From assembly GCA_021628825.1 (NCBI GenBank), contig JAJXRY010000001.1, forward strand, positions 124,001 through 188,000: a stretch of DNA of 64,000 nt, written 5' to 3'. This DNA comes from Lachnospiraceae bacterium (lineage in GTDB: Bacteria; Bacillota; Clostridia; Lachnospirales; Lachnospiraceae). The position numbers were made by a program, and so were the translations under genes. Within the stretch, counting starts at the first letter, position 1. Every line of letters starts with the position of its first letter. This document shows positions 1-9,011 of this stretch, piece after piece. The notes below the pieces were generated by a model. The model was not told the DNA's origin and did no database searches. It saw only the letters and a list, made by a program, of their open reading frames with translations.

Positions 1-20
1 AAAGAAAGGATATCAAAAAA

Positions 21-963
21 ATGATACAGACAGTTTTACTATTTATTCTGGGTCTTATTCTGATCTGCCTTGGAGGCGACCGTCTGGTGGATGCTGCAGT
101 TGCAATTGCGAAGAAGCTTGGAATTCCACAGATTGTTGTAGGAGCAACGATTGTAAGTCTCGGAACTACACTTCCTGAAATTCTGGTTTCCACAACCGCA
201 GCGTTTGACGGATCAGCAGCGATTGCAGCCGGAAATGCGTTTGGCTCCATCATCTGCAATACTGCATTGATTGCCGGATTGACACAGACGATTCGCCCAT
301 CAAAGAAGATTGAGGCAGCGGCAATCCGGTGGAGAGGGATTTTTCTTCTTTGCGGTGTTGATCAGTATGAATCTATATGCTTATCTGACTCAGAAATTCA
401 ATCGTCTCGCGGGTATTGTACTGCTTTTATTATTTGCGGTTTATGCATACCTTAATATTAAAAGGGCGGGGGCTGAAGGAGAAGAGAACGAAGAAGAGGA
501 CGGGAAGAAGGAAAGTGGTCCGATCTGGAAGCATCTCCTGATTCTTGTGGTATGTGCCGTGTTTCTTTACTTTGGGGCCAATCTTCTGGTAGATAATGGT
601 ATTTTGATTGCAGAGGCACTTGGTGTGCCTGAGCGTGTCATTGCTGTTACATTTATTGCACTAGGAACTTCCCTTCCGGAACTGGTAACCTCTCTTGTTT
701 CGATTATTAAGGGATATGGAAATGTCGGACTTGGCAACGTTGTCGGCGCAAATATTCTGAATATGCTTCTGGTAATTGGTATTCCTTCAGCAATTGCAGG
801 CATTCCGTTAGAACGTTCCACCATATTGGTTGATATGCCACTTGGACTTCTGGTGATGGCGGTACTGTTAATTCCTATTCTGATCCGGAAGAAATCATCC
901 CGGGTACAGGGAGTCGCACTGCTTGCCATCTATGCAGTGTATTGTATTGCTTCCTTTATATGA
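21..963 (+). CDS. calcium/sodium antiporter (CaCA family, YrbG-like), frameshifted
   Basis: Integral membrane cation exchanger of the Ca2+/cation antiporter superfamily, swapping Ca2+ for Na+ across the cytoplasmic membrane. Both family alpha-repeats are visible: SLGTTLPEILVS near residue 50 of the first half, and ALGTSLPELVTSL followed by GNVVGANILN in the second half, in a protein made almost wholly of hydrophobic segments. The reading frame breaks at about 335-350, where a T-rich run moves the C-terminal half into another frame; together the halves give the usual length of about 310 residues. ATG at 21 is preceded by aaaggat. An acidic loop (EEDGKKES) separates the two halves. A terminator follows. 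Family assignment is secure; ion specificity is inferred. Confidence 0.85.
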
Positions 964-1002
964 TATAAGAGAAGCCTGTGCGGCTGTGAGCAGGAATAAG
1001 TG

Positions 1003-1040
1003 AAGAAAAAGAACTCTGCTGTGGCGGGGTTCTTTTTCTT
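1003..1040 (+). terminator. intrinsic terminator after the antiporter gene
   Basis: A 12-bp perfect stem (aagaaaaagaac at 1003-1014, gttctttttctt at 1029-1040) around a 14-nt loop, with T-rich sequence in the descending arm. Confidence 0.7.
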
Positions 1041-1049
1041 GCCATGCAT

Positions 1050-1082
1050 ACTCAAAAATGATCCGGTGGATCATTTATGAGT
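1050..1082. repeat. 33-bp palindrome
   Basis: Inverted repeat actca-a-aaatgatcc, ggt loop, ggatcattt-a-tgagt: 15-nt arms with one mismatch. It has no T-run, so it may be an operator or a second hairpin rather than a terminator. It is the main feature of the gap between the antiporter and the next gene. Confidence 0.5.
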
Positions 1083-1197
1083 AGTAAAACCGTGTCGAAA
1101 GAGGTTGATTAAATAGGAGCAAAGTATTACAATAAATAGAAATGTAATGGAAATTTTTACAGAAAATTAATTTTTTTACGGAGTGAATGAATTAGGA

Positions 1198-1728
1198 ATG
1201 CAATATACAAGAGAAACTGCGATTGAACGGCTGCTTAAAAAGCTTCAGTTCCTGTTATGACATTCATCCGGACGAAGATGACCGGAACCCGATCACAGCG
1301 CGCTGTGATTTTTTTGAGCATTCGGGGAGGTACGTGATATCGAAGAAGGCTGAATTATGGACAGCGGACAACGAAGAATTTCTTTATCTGATAAACATTC
1401 CGCATCTGACACTTGGGCTTTATGAGAAGTGGCGTGATTATGCACATGCGGACGGAATGGAACGGCTTCATATCGGGCCGGGACATATGTCTTCTTATAT
1501 TACACCGGTTTTTTTATCTGTGACTCGTGTGAGGAGGACGCAAGACGGGCATTGAAGAAATGTCGCATTTCCAAAAGTTTTCATTTTTCACTGCATGGCT
1601 GGATGGATCATCATACGGCTCTGGTGGAGCTGTCAACAGGACAGATTGACGCGAATCCGGGCGGCCGTCATACAGCGAAATTTTTGAAAAAAGTACTATA
1701 TTCATCAAGAATGAAGGGAGATAAGTAA
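1198..1728 (+). CDS. conserved-looking protein of unknown function, frameshifted
   Basis: I do not recognise this protein with certainty. Reading from ATG 1198 with two frame changes (about 1250 and about 1515, the latter in ccggtttttttatc) gives one soluble protein of about 175 residues that ends at TAA 1726-1728. Recognisable stretches are AIERLLKKLQF, YDIHPDEDDRNPITARCDFF, a middle part rich in aromatic residues, and a C-terminal ICDSCEEDARRALKKC with three cysteines that could be a metal or redox site. There are no membrane segments and no signal peptide. The stop lies one base before the ATG of the CstA-like transporter and the transporter's ribosome-binding site lies inside this gene, so the two are probably translationally coupled and may act together. 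Confidence 0.55.
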
Positions 1729-1729
1729 C

Positions 1730-3466
1730 ATGAATTCATTAGTACTTCTTCTGATCTGCGTTGCCATTCTGGTAATCGGCTACATCTTTTACGGTGGCTG
1801 GCTGTGTAAACAGTGGGGCGTAGGCGAAGGAAACAAAGAAACACCTGCACATACTATGGAAGACGGTGTGGACTATGTACCGGCAAAGGCTCCGGTTCTG
1901 ATGGGACATCATTTCTCATCCATCGCAGGTGCAGGCCCTATTACGGGACCGATTGGTGCAGCAATTTTCGGATGGCTGCCTGTAACCCTCTGGATTTTGA
2001 TTGGAGGAATTTTCTTCGGTGGTGTACATGACTTTGGTGCGCTTTTTGCTTCTGTCCGCAATAAAGGTATGTCCATTGGCGAAATTATTTCTGCTAACAT
2101 GAGCAAACGGGCTAAGAGACTGTTTATCATTTTCTCTTATCTGACGCTGATCCTTGTGGTAGCTGCATTTGCTTCTATTGTAGCAACTACCTTTGGTGCA
2201 GTATATGATGAGAGTGGTGCAGTAGATATGGTAAAATCTGCGACTCCTGCATCGGTAGCAATGATTTCCCTGCTCTTTATTGTCGTGGCTATTGCGTTTG
2301 GTTTCTGTGTATACCGTCGCAATATGCCTATGGGGATTGCTTCCGTATTCGGGGTGCTTGCCATTGTTGCAGTTATGGCAATCGGTATGAACTTCCATCC
2401 GTTTTACCTGTCTACCAAGACCTGGATGTGGATTGTTGGTCTTTATATTGCCATTGCTTCCGTAACACCGGTATGGATTCTGCTTCAGCCGCGTGATTAC
2501 TTAAGCTCTTTCTTATTATATGCCATGCTTGGTGTAGCGGTATTCGGTGTTGTTGTAGCGCATCCTACCTTTGACAATGCCAGCTTCCCTGCATTTACCA
2601 ACTTTGCAGTAGATAACGGTAACGGTACACAGTATCTGTTCCCGGTATTGTTTACAACCGTTGCATGTGGTGCAATTTCCGGTTTCCATTCACTGGTTTC
2701 TTCCGGAACAACCTCCAAGCAGCTCGATAAGGAAAAGGACGCTAAGCCGATCGCATACGGTGGTATGTTATTAGAGTGTGTACTTGCCGTACTTACTCTT
2801 TGTGCAATCGGATATGCTTACAAGTGGAATGCAACGCATCCGGACAACACCTTAGTTGGCGCAACCGCAATTTTCGGTGGTGGTATTGCACATATGATTG
2901 ATGATGTCATTCCGGGAAGCTATAATATTTTAAATTCCTTACTGGTATTAACCTATTCCGCATTCTGTCTGACCTCTCTGGATACCGCAACACGTCTTGC
3001 ACGTTTCATGTTCCAGGAGTTCTGGCTTGAGCCGGGACAGACAACGAAGGATGTGAAGGGTGGATTTAAGAAGGTTATGGTTAATCCTTACTTTGCAACC
3101 ATCCTTACCGTAGTTCTCGGTATTTTACTTGGTATGACCGGATATGCAAAGATCTGGGGTCTGTTTGGTGCAGCCAACCAGCTTCTTGCAGGTATCGGAC
3201 TTCTTGCTGTAGCTACATGGCTCGGCAATGCAGGTAAGAATAACAAGATGTTCTTAATTCCAATGGCATTCATGATCGTTGTAACCATCTCTTCCCTGGC
3301 ACTTACTGTTAAGAACCAGATTGGTATGATTGCAGCCGGTGGAGCTGACTGGGGTCCTTATGCACAGACGGTTTTTGGTATTCTGTTAATTGTCCTTGCA
3401 GTTGTCCTTGTTATTGAAGGCATACAGACACTGAAAAATCAGAAGAGCAAGAAGGCAAATGCATAG
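1730..3466 (+). CDS. cstA: CstA-family carbon starvation / peptide-pyruvate transporter
   Basis: Polytopic inner-membrane transporter of the CstA family, which takes up peptides or pyruvate under carbon limitation. It is 578 residues, intact, with many hydrophobic helices throughout. The family signature is visible near residues 60-80: GHHFSSIAGAGPITGPIGAA, followed by GWLPVTLWILIGGIFFGGVHDFGALFASVR. The length fits the shorter Firmicutes CstA forms. The ATG at 1730 follows the upstream stop by one base and is preceded by a gaagggag ribosome-binding site. A terminator lies about 50 bases downstream, so this closes a two-gene unit. The transported substrate cannot be told from sequence. Confidence 0.9.
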   Translation: MNSLVLLLICVAILVIGYIFYGGWLCKQWGVGEGNKETPAHTMEDGVDYVPAKAPVLMGHHFSSIAGAGPITGPIGAAIFGWLPVTLWILIGGIFFGGVHDFGALFASVRNKGMSIGEIISANMSKRAKRLFIIFSYLTLILVVAAFASIVATTFGAVYDESGAVDMVKSATPASVAMISLLFIVVAIAFGFCVYRRNMPMGIASVFGVLAIVAVMAIGMNFHPFYLSTKTWMWIVGLYIAIASVTPVWILLQPRDYLSSFLLYAMLGVAVFGVVVAHPTFDNASFPAFTNFAVDNGNGTQYLFPVLFTTVACGAISGFHSLVSSGTTSKQLDKEKDAKPIAYGGMLLECVLAVLTLCAIGYAYKWNATHPDNTLVGATAIFGGGIAHMIDDVIPGSYNILNSLLVLTYSAFCLTSLDTATRLARFMFQEFWLEPGQTTKDVKGGFKKVMVNPYFATILTVVLGILLGMTGYAKIWGLFGAANQLLAGIGLLAVATWLGNAGKNNKMFLIPMAFMIVVTISSLALTVKNQIGMIAAGGADWGPYAQTVFGILLIVLAVVLVIEGIQTLKNQKSKKANA

Positions 3467-3514
3467 GCTCTGATTTTGGTTTATTGATAAACTGAATTTA
3501 AGAAGCAGATTTTT

Positions 3515-3548
3515 AAAGAGACATTCGTAATGGATGTCTCTTTTTCAT
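3515..3548 (+). terminator. intrinsic terminator after cstA
   Basis: Stem aaagagacat (3515-3524) / atgtctcttt (3534-3543), 9-nt loop, then a T-run. Confidence 0.8.
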
Positions 3549-3618
3549 TTTACAGAAAAATTGTCATGCAATTCTTTATTCTACATGGATTTTTACAGGC
3601 AAAGTACAAGTTTGGTAC

Positions 3619-3647
3619 TTGAATTATGTGCTTTATATCGTTATAAT
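3619..3647 (+). promoter_or_regulatory. sigma-A type promoter of the chemotaxis receptor gene
   Basis: TTGAAT (3619-3624), exact 17-bp spacer, TATAAT (3642-3647), 35 bases before the GTG start. An aagtac/gtactt inverted repeat overlaps the -35 box and could be an operator. Confidence 0.6.
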
Positions 3648-3681
3648 ATAATTCATACGAATACACAGGAGGAGAGGCATA

Positions 3682-4951
3682 GTGAAAAACAAAATTGACA
3701 AAATGTTAAGAAACAGACCCATCAAGGACAAATTAAATCTGGTGTTCCGGATGGTAACGATTTCCTTCTTATTACTTGTTGTTGTATCTCTTGTAGAGAT
3801 GGTTATGAGTAAGAACATTCCGGGGATTATCGTGATTTTGGTACTTGCCGTTTTAGGGGTTGCATTTAATGCCTATGTAATGAAGAGACTTGGTGCAATG
3901 CTGGTTGCACCGATTCAGAGTCTGGTGGTAGCAGCAGAGAAGATTTCCGAGGGTGATTTTGAAATCGGAACTCCGTATGAAGCAGAGGATGAACTGGGTG
4001 AACTTTCCGATACCTTTGAAACCGCAGCGGGTGTTTTAAAGAAAGTAATTTCTGACCTGTTAACGATTGTAGAGAGCTTTTCCGAAGGAAACTTCAATGT
4101 CAGAAGCAGTTGTCCGGAAGCTTATGTCGGACAGTTACGTAACGTGCTGGATGAGTTGAATGAAATGGTTGTGAAGATCAGTGAGACCATGCATGGCATT
4201 CAGGAATCCGGCGAGCAGGTATCCGCAGGAAGCGGACAGCTGGCAGAGAGCGCACAGGATATTGCAGAAGGTGCAACCAATCAGGCAGCGGCTGTAGAAG
4301 AACTGGTAGCTACCGTTGATGAAGTAACCAATCAGGTATTAGAGAATACCAAGTCTACCGATATTGTCCATGACAAGGCAAAGCAGGTTGGTATCGAGGC
4401 CAGCAAGAGTCAGAAGAAGATGGATGAGCTGGTAGAGGCAATGAAGAAGATCAATGCAACAACACAGAATGTTGAGAAGATCATTGCAGATATTGAGAAT
4501 ATTGCCTCCCAGACCAATTTACTTTCCCTGAATGCTTCCATTGAGGCAGCACGTGCCGGAGAAGCAGGACGTGGATTTGCCGTTGTTGCAGATCAGATCA
4601 GACAGCTTGCAGAAGAAAGTGCGAATTCCGCAGTAGAATCCAAGAAGCTGATCGAACAGTCCTTAAAATGAAGTGGAGGATGGCAATAAGGTAACGAAAG
4701 AAACCGGAGAAGCAATGAAGAAGGTTATGGATGAACTGGATAAGATTATTCAGGAGGTAGCAAACATCCGTAATGCATCCGACAGACAGGCAACATCTGT
4801 AAAAGAGATCCGTAAGGGAGTGGAAGATATCAATGATGTCATCCAGTCCAATTCCGCAGCAGCTGAGGAAACTTCTGCTACGAGTGAAGAACTGGCAGCA
4901 TCTGCCTCTACTTTAAGTGAGCTGTTAGAGAAGTTTGTTCTTCGTGATTAA
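3682..4951 (+). CDS. methyl-accepting chemotaxis protein, frameshifted
   Basis: Membrane chemoreceptor that signals to CheA/CheW. Two hydrophobic segments (about residues 20-37 and 42-62) are separated by only a few residues, so there is no extracellular sensor domain. A HAMP region (about 68-125) and further HAMP-like coil follow, then the long coiled-coil signalling domain. Its highly conserved hairpin tip is clear: NLLSLNASIEAARAGEAGRG. The frame breaks at about 4665-4675 (tccttaaaatgaag), moving the last 90 residues to another frame; the full protein is about 420 residues. GTG at 3682 follows an aggagg site. The lack of an external domain suggests it senses a cytoplasmic or membrane-borne cue, which is inference. 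Confidence 0.88.
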
Positions 4952-5038
4952 TTCGACTTTCGACTATGAGATGACATGATCGAGCGTACATAGCATATCG
5001 TGTCTATTGCACAGGACTTCATATGAAAACATAAAAAT

Positions 5039-5078
5039 AAGATCCCGGTGAGAGTAATTCTTACCGGGATCTATTTTT
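5039..5078. terminator. bidirectional terminator between convergent genes
   Basis: agatcccggt (5039-5049) pairs with accgggatct (5063-5072), followed by atttttg on the + strand and by an A-rich flank that gives T-rich sequence on the - strand. It separates the chemoreceptor gene from the convergent histidine kinase gene. Confidence 0.75.
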
Positions 5079-5140
5079 GAGATCATATTTTTCATAGAAA
5101 GTACTGTTAAGATTTCTATAACATGGTGTGAGCTTGTATA

Positions 5141-6416
5141 TTACATGGACACTTGAAAGTGAAATTCTCCGTTGCTGGCGGAGAATCCATATACACCGCC
5201 ATACTTTTCGATAATGGAAATCATACTGATGACACCGATTCCGTGATTGCTCTTATGCGACACCGGGATCTTATTCTCAAAGACTGGTTCTACGGAGCAG
5301 GTGTTGACCATATTAATGCAGAGGCGGTTGCTCTTTTTCATAAATTTTAAGTTTGATGTAAGCTTTGTCCGGCTGCTCCATCTGTTCACAGGCATGAAGA
5401 GCGTTTTCAAATGCATTTCCAAGCAGACTGCATAAATCCATAATCTGAAAACGGGTAAAGTCGGCTGCAGTAACCCGGATGTCTGTATGGATGCTGCTTG
5501 CAGAAGCCTTGTCTGCATAAGAAGAGAGAATCAGGTTTAACGGTTCATTCGTCGAGTAACGCGTGAACCGGCTGCGTTCCAGATCATCATAGATTTCATT
5601 GATATAATTGAGAGCGGTTTCTTTCCGGTCTTCCTGAATGCAGGATTGCAGAAAACTCATATGGTGACGCAGATCATGGCGGTAGATGGCGGCCTGCTGT
5701 TCGGATCTGGAGAGTTGGGCAATTTCCTTCTGGGCCTGCGTGGCAGATGCGGTAAGAAGGACATTTGCCTGCTCGGCTTTATGCTTCTGACTGGAAAATT
5801 CCAGAGAAAGCATGGAGAACACGAAGTACAGCATGACAACGGAACTGTCCATGAACTCCACAATAACCGCTCCTCCGGTATAAAGCAGATCCGTATATAC
5901 GGTAAAGGCATATTCCAGAATGTAGTACATAACAGGTAACAGCATGAACAGCCAGACAAGCGTTTTGCTTTCGTATTTCAGCCGGATGATATAGGGTGAA
6001 ACATAACGAATAATCAAAAACAGCAGAGGTATGGTGATCAGGATGGCTCCGATGTTGGCAAACATGGGATCATTGTCTGCAAAGGAAGCAATCAGAGTAC
6101 CGAACCATTTACGCGGCGTACAGAACAGATAAGCTGCAAGTACAGAGATGATGGAAATATAGGTATCTCTGTGGCATACAAAGCGGATCAGCAGAATTAA
6201 AGGCAGATGAATGAGGAACGGATAACATTTATAGACGATGGTTTCGCCAAGCAGCAGATAGAACACAAGCTGTACGACACTGAAGCCGAGCAGGGACAGC
6301 GCATAGAGCCGGTGATTTTCCTCAAAGGGAAGATCTGCCAGGTAAAAAGCGGCAATAATTCCAAAGAATAAAACAAAGGCATAATTGATTATATTCGCAA
6401 TGTCAGCAGCATTCAT
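5141..6416 (-). CDS. AgrC/GHKL-type sensor histidine kinase, frameshifted near C terminus
   Basis: Membrane histidine kinase partner of the adjacent LytTR regulator. Six or so hydrophobic segments fill the first 200 residues, then a coiled region leads to the phospho-acceptor box YRHDLRHHMSFL (about residue 245), typical of the HPK10/AgrC group. The N box is LCSLLGNAFENALHAC (about 335). The frame breaks at about 5340 (ttttcataaatttt); the G-box part (KSNHGIGVISMISIIEKYGG) lies in the next frame and ends at 5141. Total length is about 425 residues. It overlaps the regulator gene by 4 bp (ATGA), so the two are co-translated. No agrB/agrD-like genes are adjacent, so the input signal is unknown. 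Confidence 0.85.
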
Positions 6417-7132
6417 TCTAAGACCTCCTCCATCTGATAAGCCAGATAGTATTCCTTAATTTCGACTAACCGGCGCTGGGCTAAGGGAATGGTCTGTCCG
6501 GTCTGCATCTGAATATCGGTATTTCCGATGGTACTGATATAACTCATATTTACGAGGAAGGAACGGTGCGGAAGAAAGAATTCCCGGTTTTTCAGCAGTT
6601 CCTCACAAACGGAAGAAAAGCGGCCGGTACATTCTAAGGTTTCTCCGTTTTCCAGATGATACAGAACACGGCGTTCCTGTGCTTCGGCATATGCAATCTG
6701 GGACAGCCGGATCTTACGGATTCCGATTGAGCTTCGCAGCACCACATACTTTTCCTGACTGAGAAGCTGGTCTTCTAAAAGTTCATCAAGGGAAGCTGCA
6801 AGGAGCTCTGCAGAAACCGGCTTTAAGAGATAGTTACTGGCTTTCACGGCATAGCTTTCCACGGCGAATTCCGGTGAAGAGGTCAGAAAGATAATGTGGG
6901 CAGCACGGTCGAAGCTTCGGATTTCTTTCGCCAGCTCGATTCCGTTAAGAGCAGGCATTAAGACGTCGAGCAGATACAGGTCAAATTCACCGGGATCGGT
7001 ACTGGCCAGTTCCGTACTGCTTGAAAAGAGCCTGTAGTTGAGGGGCAGATTTTTGTCCTTAAAATATTCTTCCAGAAAAGCTGAAATTTTCTGTAATTCA
7101 AGTGGATCATCGTCACAAATGGCTATTCGCAT
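6413..7132 (-). CDS. LytTR-family response regulator (AgrA/ComE-like)
   Basis: DNA-binding response regulator: N-terminal receiver (MRIAICDDDPLELQKI, phospho-acceptor Asp in FDLYLLDVLMP, Lys in LLKPVS) and C-terminal LytTR domain (about residues 140-239, with FFLPHRSFLVNMSYI). Length about 239 residues. I chose the ATG at 7132, which begins directly with the receiver domain; a longer in-frame start at 7195 would add 21 residues that run into the palindromic leader. LytTR proteins bind pairs of 9-10 bp direct repeats spaced two helical turns apart; such repeats lie at 7321-7356 and 23777-23814. Confidence 0.9.
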   Translation of the reverse strand: MRIAICDDDPLELQKISAFLEEYFKDKNLPLNYRLFSSSTELASTDPGEFDLYLLDVLMPALNGIELAKEIRSFDRAAHIIFLTSSPEFAVESYAVKASNYLLKPVSAELLAASLDELLEDQLLSQEKYVVLRSSIGIRKIRLSQIAYAEAQERRVLYHLENGETLECTGRFSSVCEELLKNREFFLPHRSFLVNMSYISTIGNTDIQMQTGQTIPLAQRRLVEIKEYYLAYQMEEVLE

Positions 7133-7167
7133 GTTGGGACCTCTTGGGGAATTTTTATAGTTATAAC

Positions 7168-7218
7168 TCGCAAATCCGCACTTCGTGCTATTCATCCTGC
7201 TTTGCAGGATATTTGCTC
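7168..7218. repeat. nested palindrome with two inner hairpins in the regulator leader
   Basis: GCAAAT (7170-7175) pairs with ATTTGC (7211-7216) and encloses two hairpins: gcac-ttc-gtgc (7178-7188) and atcctgc-ttt-gcaggat (7194-7210). It sits 36-86 bases upstream of the response regulator start, in its probable 5' leader. Confidence 0.55.
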
Positions 7219-7221
7219 GTT

Positions 7222-7281
7222 AATGAGCCCAGAAAACCAAATGCCTGCTTAGCAGTCGCTTGGTTTTCTCTGAGGCTCATT
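7222..7281. repeat. 60-bp three-tier inverted repeat upstream of the LytTR regulator
   Basis: AATGAGCC (7222-7229) / GGCTCATT (7274-7281), then agaaaaccaa (7231-7240) / ttggttttct (7260-7269), then CTGC-tta-GCAG at the tip. Every tier is perfectly complementary. It directly abuts the previous nested palindrome. It could be a leader RNA structure, a terminator-like attenuator or a small palindromic repeat element. Confidence 0.6.
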
Positions 7282-7320
7282 ACATTATAACACGGAGTGG
7301 GAGTACCCGCATATCCCCAC

Positions 7321-7356
7321 AATCTGTAATTCATGTCGAAAAATCTGTAATTCATG
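7321..7356 (+). promoter_or_regulatory. candidate LytTR operator (direct repeat, 21-bp phase)
   Basis: aatctgtaattcatg occurs at 7321-7335 and again, identically, at 7342-7356, a period of exactly 21 bp. LytTR regulators such as AgrA bind direct repeats spaced by two helical turns. A -10-like tagaat lies at 7388-7393, 32 bp beyond the second repeat. A near-copy of the whole block, including the trailing ttcca-caaaaa, occurs upstream of the lipoprotein gene at 23.8 kb. Confidence 0.65.
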
Positions 7357-7429
7357 CAATCTCTTCCACAAAAAGGGAATTTTGATGTAGAATAAAAACC
7401 GTAAGTAAAAGGTTTAGGGGATCATATAA

Positions 7430-7510
7430 ATGAGAATACCCTTCCTGAGTGACCCATCTGTATATGCAGAGGATCATTTAGGAAGGGTATTTTCTTTTTT
7501 GCTGAAGTAA
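7430..7510 (+). CDS. possible 26-residue leader peptide behind the LytTR-like operator
   Basis: ATG at 7430 is preceded by aggggat at proper spacing and opens a 26-codon frame (begins MRIPFLSDPS, ends FSFLLK). It overlaps the hairpin at 7435-7500, so it may instead be part of a small terminated RNA. There are no family clues. Confidence 0.25.
   Translation: MRIPFLSDPSVYAEDHLGRVFSFLLK
7435..7500 (+). terminator. strong terminator hairpin of a short transcript
   Basis: Perfect 12-bp stem aataccct-tcct (7435-7446) / agga-agggtatt (7480-7491) followed by ttctttttt. A smaller tctg/caga hairpin sits in the loop. With the promoter-like tagaat at 7388 this would define an RNA of about 100 nt under LytTR control, or an attenuator before the GGDEF gene. 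Confidence 0.65.
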
Positions 7511-7594
7511 CGGAAGGTCTTGCGTTCCGTATCGGGAAAGGATATACTTATTGTATATGCTACAAATGAAAAACAACGATACGGGGGTATTGGC

Positions 7595-8235
7595 ATGGAG
7601 CATAATACAGGTTTTATCGATCAGAAGAGAAAAGAGAGTATGAATAGCTTCCCGATTTCCAGTGCAGAGGATATGAGGCTGGTTGTAGAGTACATGGAAG
7701 ATCTGGAAGGGAAGGATGAAGCAAAACAGAAGGAGCAGTCCTCACGTATGGATGAACTGACCGGCGTATTTGCAAATGATTATTTTGAAAAAAGAATGCA
7801 GATTGTGGATCGTTCCGAAATTGTTCCGGTAGCGGTGATTGAAATTAACATCAATGACTGGAAGTATGCGAATGACCACTATGGAGATGAAGAAAGTGAC
7901 CGTCTGATCCGGATTATAGCGGATATCGTACGGGAAGAGGCAAGCCCTTATTTTGTAATTGGAAGAATTGACGGAGATGTATTCGGTGTCCTGATTCCAA
8001 TGGCAGAAGAAGGAGAAGCGGAAGATTATACCCGCAGAATTAAGGAACGCTGCGTAAGCTATGAGGATGAGAACCTGGCACCGTCTGCAGCAATCGGTAT
8101 TGTTTTTTTAAGCATAATATCGAGCAGTCGTTACAGGAACTGTTTTCCGATGCACAGTATGAAATGTTTGAAGATAAGCTTGCCATGAAACAGGCACCGG
8201 GCTACCGGGAACGCCTTGAGGGCAAGGGAAAGTAA
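7595..8235 (+). CDS. degenerate GGDEF-domain protein, frameshifted
   Basis: Cytoplasmic protein of about 213 residues with a GGDEF (diguanylate cyclase) fold: the domain opens with MDELTGVFANDYFEKRM (about residue 52) and reaches the signature position at GRIDGDVFGVLI. The catalytic GG(D/E)EF motif is therefore DGDVF and lacks the metal-binding acidic residue, so cyclase activity is doubtful and a ligand-binding or protein-interaction role is more likely. The frame breaks at about 8103-8110 (gttttttta); the last 40 residues continue in the next frame to TAA 8235. I chose ATG 7595; an earlier in-frame start at 7520 has no good ribosome-binding site. Confidence 0.7.
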
Positions 8236-8300
8236 TACGAATAGTGATTATGACGGTATAATAAGTGTAATAACAGATGCAACCATAAGAAATGAATGAG

Positions 8301-8339
8301 ACAGATGACTATTGGAATATAATGGTCATCTGTTTTTTT
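8301..8339 (+). terminator. intrinsic terminator before groESL
   Basis: acagatgac (8301-8309) / gtcatctgt (8325-8333) then seven T. The rest of the gap to groES is AT-rich, with no further gene seen. Confidence 0.85.
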
Positions 8340-8510
8340 GTTATATATCATTTGTTCACAAAGTTTTAATAAATTAAACACATCTGGTACAAAAAAACAT
8401 AAGAAAAAAAGCGAGAAAAAAATAGAGATAATAAAAGAAAAACATGATATATAGCATTGTGATACAATTTGCAAAAGGAAGGCATATAAATTTAATATAT
8501 GATTTAGATG

Positions 8511-8537
8511 TTAGCACTCAATATAAATGAGTGCTAA
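8511..8537 (+). promoter_or_regulatory. CIRCE operator (HrcA binding site)
   Basis: Perfect consensus TTAGCACTC (8511-8519), nine-base spacer, GAGTGCTAA (8529-8537), 55 bp before groES. It indicates HrcA repression of groESL, relieved by heat or misfolded protein. Confidence 0.97.
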
Positions 8538-8592
8538 TAAAAACAAAGGATCATAAAGATTTTTTTAAGATATAATAAGGAGGCAGTAAATC

Positions 8593-8871
8593 ATGAAATT
8601 AGTACCATTAGCAGACAGAGTTGTTCTGAAACAGTTAGTTGCAGAAGAAACCACCAAATCCGGTATCGTATTACCCGGACAGAATAAGGAAAAGCCACAG
8701 CAGGCAGAGGTTATTGCAGTAGGACCCGGTGGAGTTGTAGACGGCAAGGAAATTAAGATGGAAGTAAAGGTCGGCGATCAGGTTATTTATTCCAAATATG
8801 CAGGAACAGATGTAAAGATCGAGGACGAGGAGTATATTATTGTAAAAAGCAGAGCGATATTCTTGCAGTGA
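8593..8871 (+). CDS. groS: co-chaperonin GroES
   Basis: Heptameric lid of the GroEL chaperonin in the cytosol. It is 92 residues, close to the usual 94-97. The N-terminal MKLVPLADRVVLKQL, the mobile loop EETTKSGIVLPG (about 18-30) and the C-terminal IEDEEYIIVKSRAIF are characteristic. ATG 8593 has an aaggagg site 8 bases upstream. It is the first gene of the CIRCE-controlled operon, with groL 140 bp downstream. Confidence 0.97.
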   Translation: MKLVPLADRVVLKQLVAEETTKSGIVLPGQNKEKPQQAEVIAVGPGGVVDGKEIKMEVKVGDQVIYSKYAGTDVKIEDEEYIIVKSRAIFLQ

Positions 8872-9011
8872 TTCAGTAAGAAGCACTCATTTAAGAAGCT
8901 TTTTCTGTTAAAAAGAATTTCAGTAGTTAAGATGTATCTCAATTAAGAAGTATTTCATTAAAGAAATGAGAGAGAATAGTTTAGTAGATTTTTTTAGGAG
9001 GAAAAAAAATC

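Noticed and set aside
5141..7132. Complete agr quorum-sensing locus
   Set aside because: Kinase and regulator are AgrC/AgrA-like, but no AgrB protease or AgrD-type propeptide is visible on either side.
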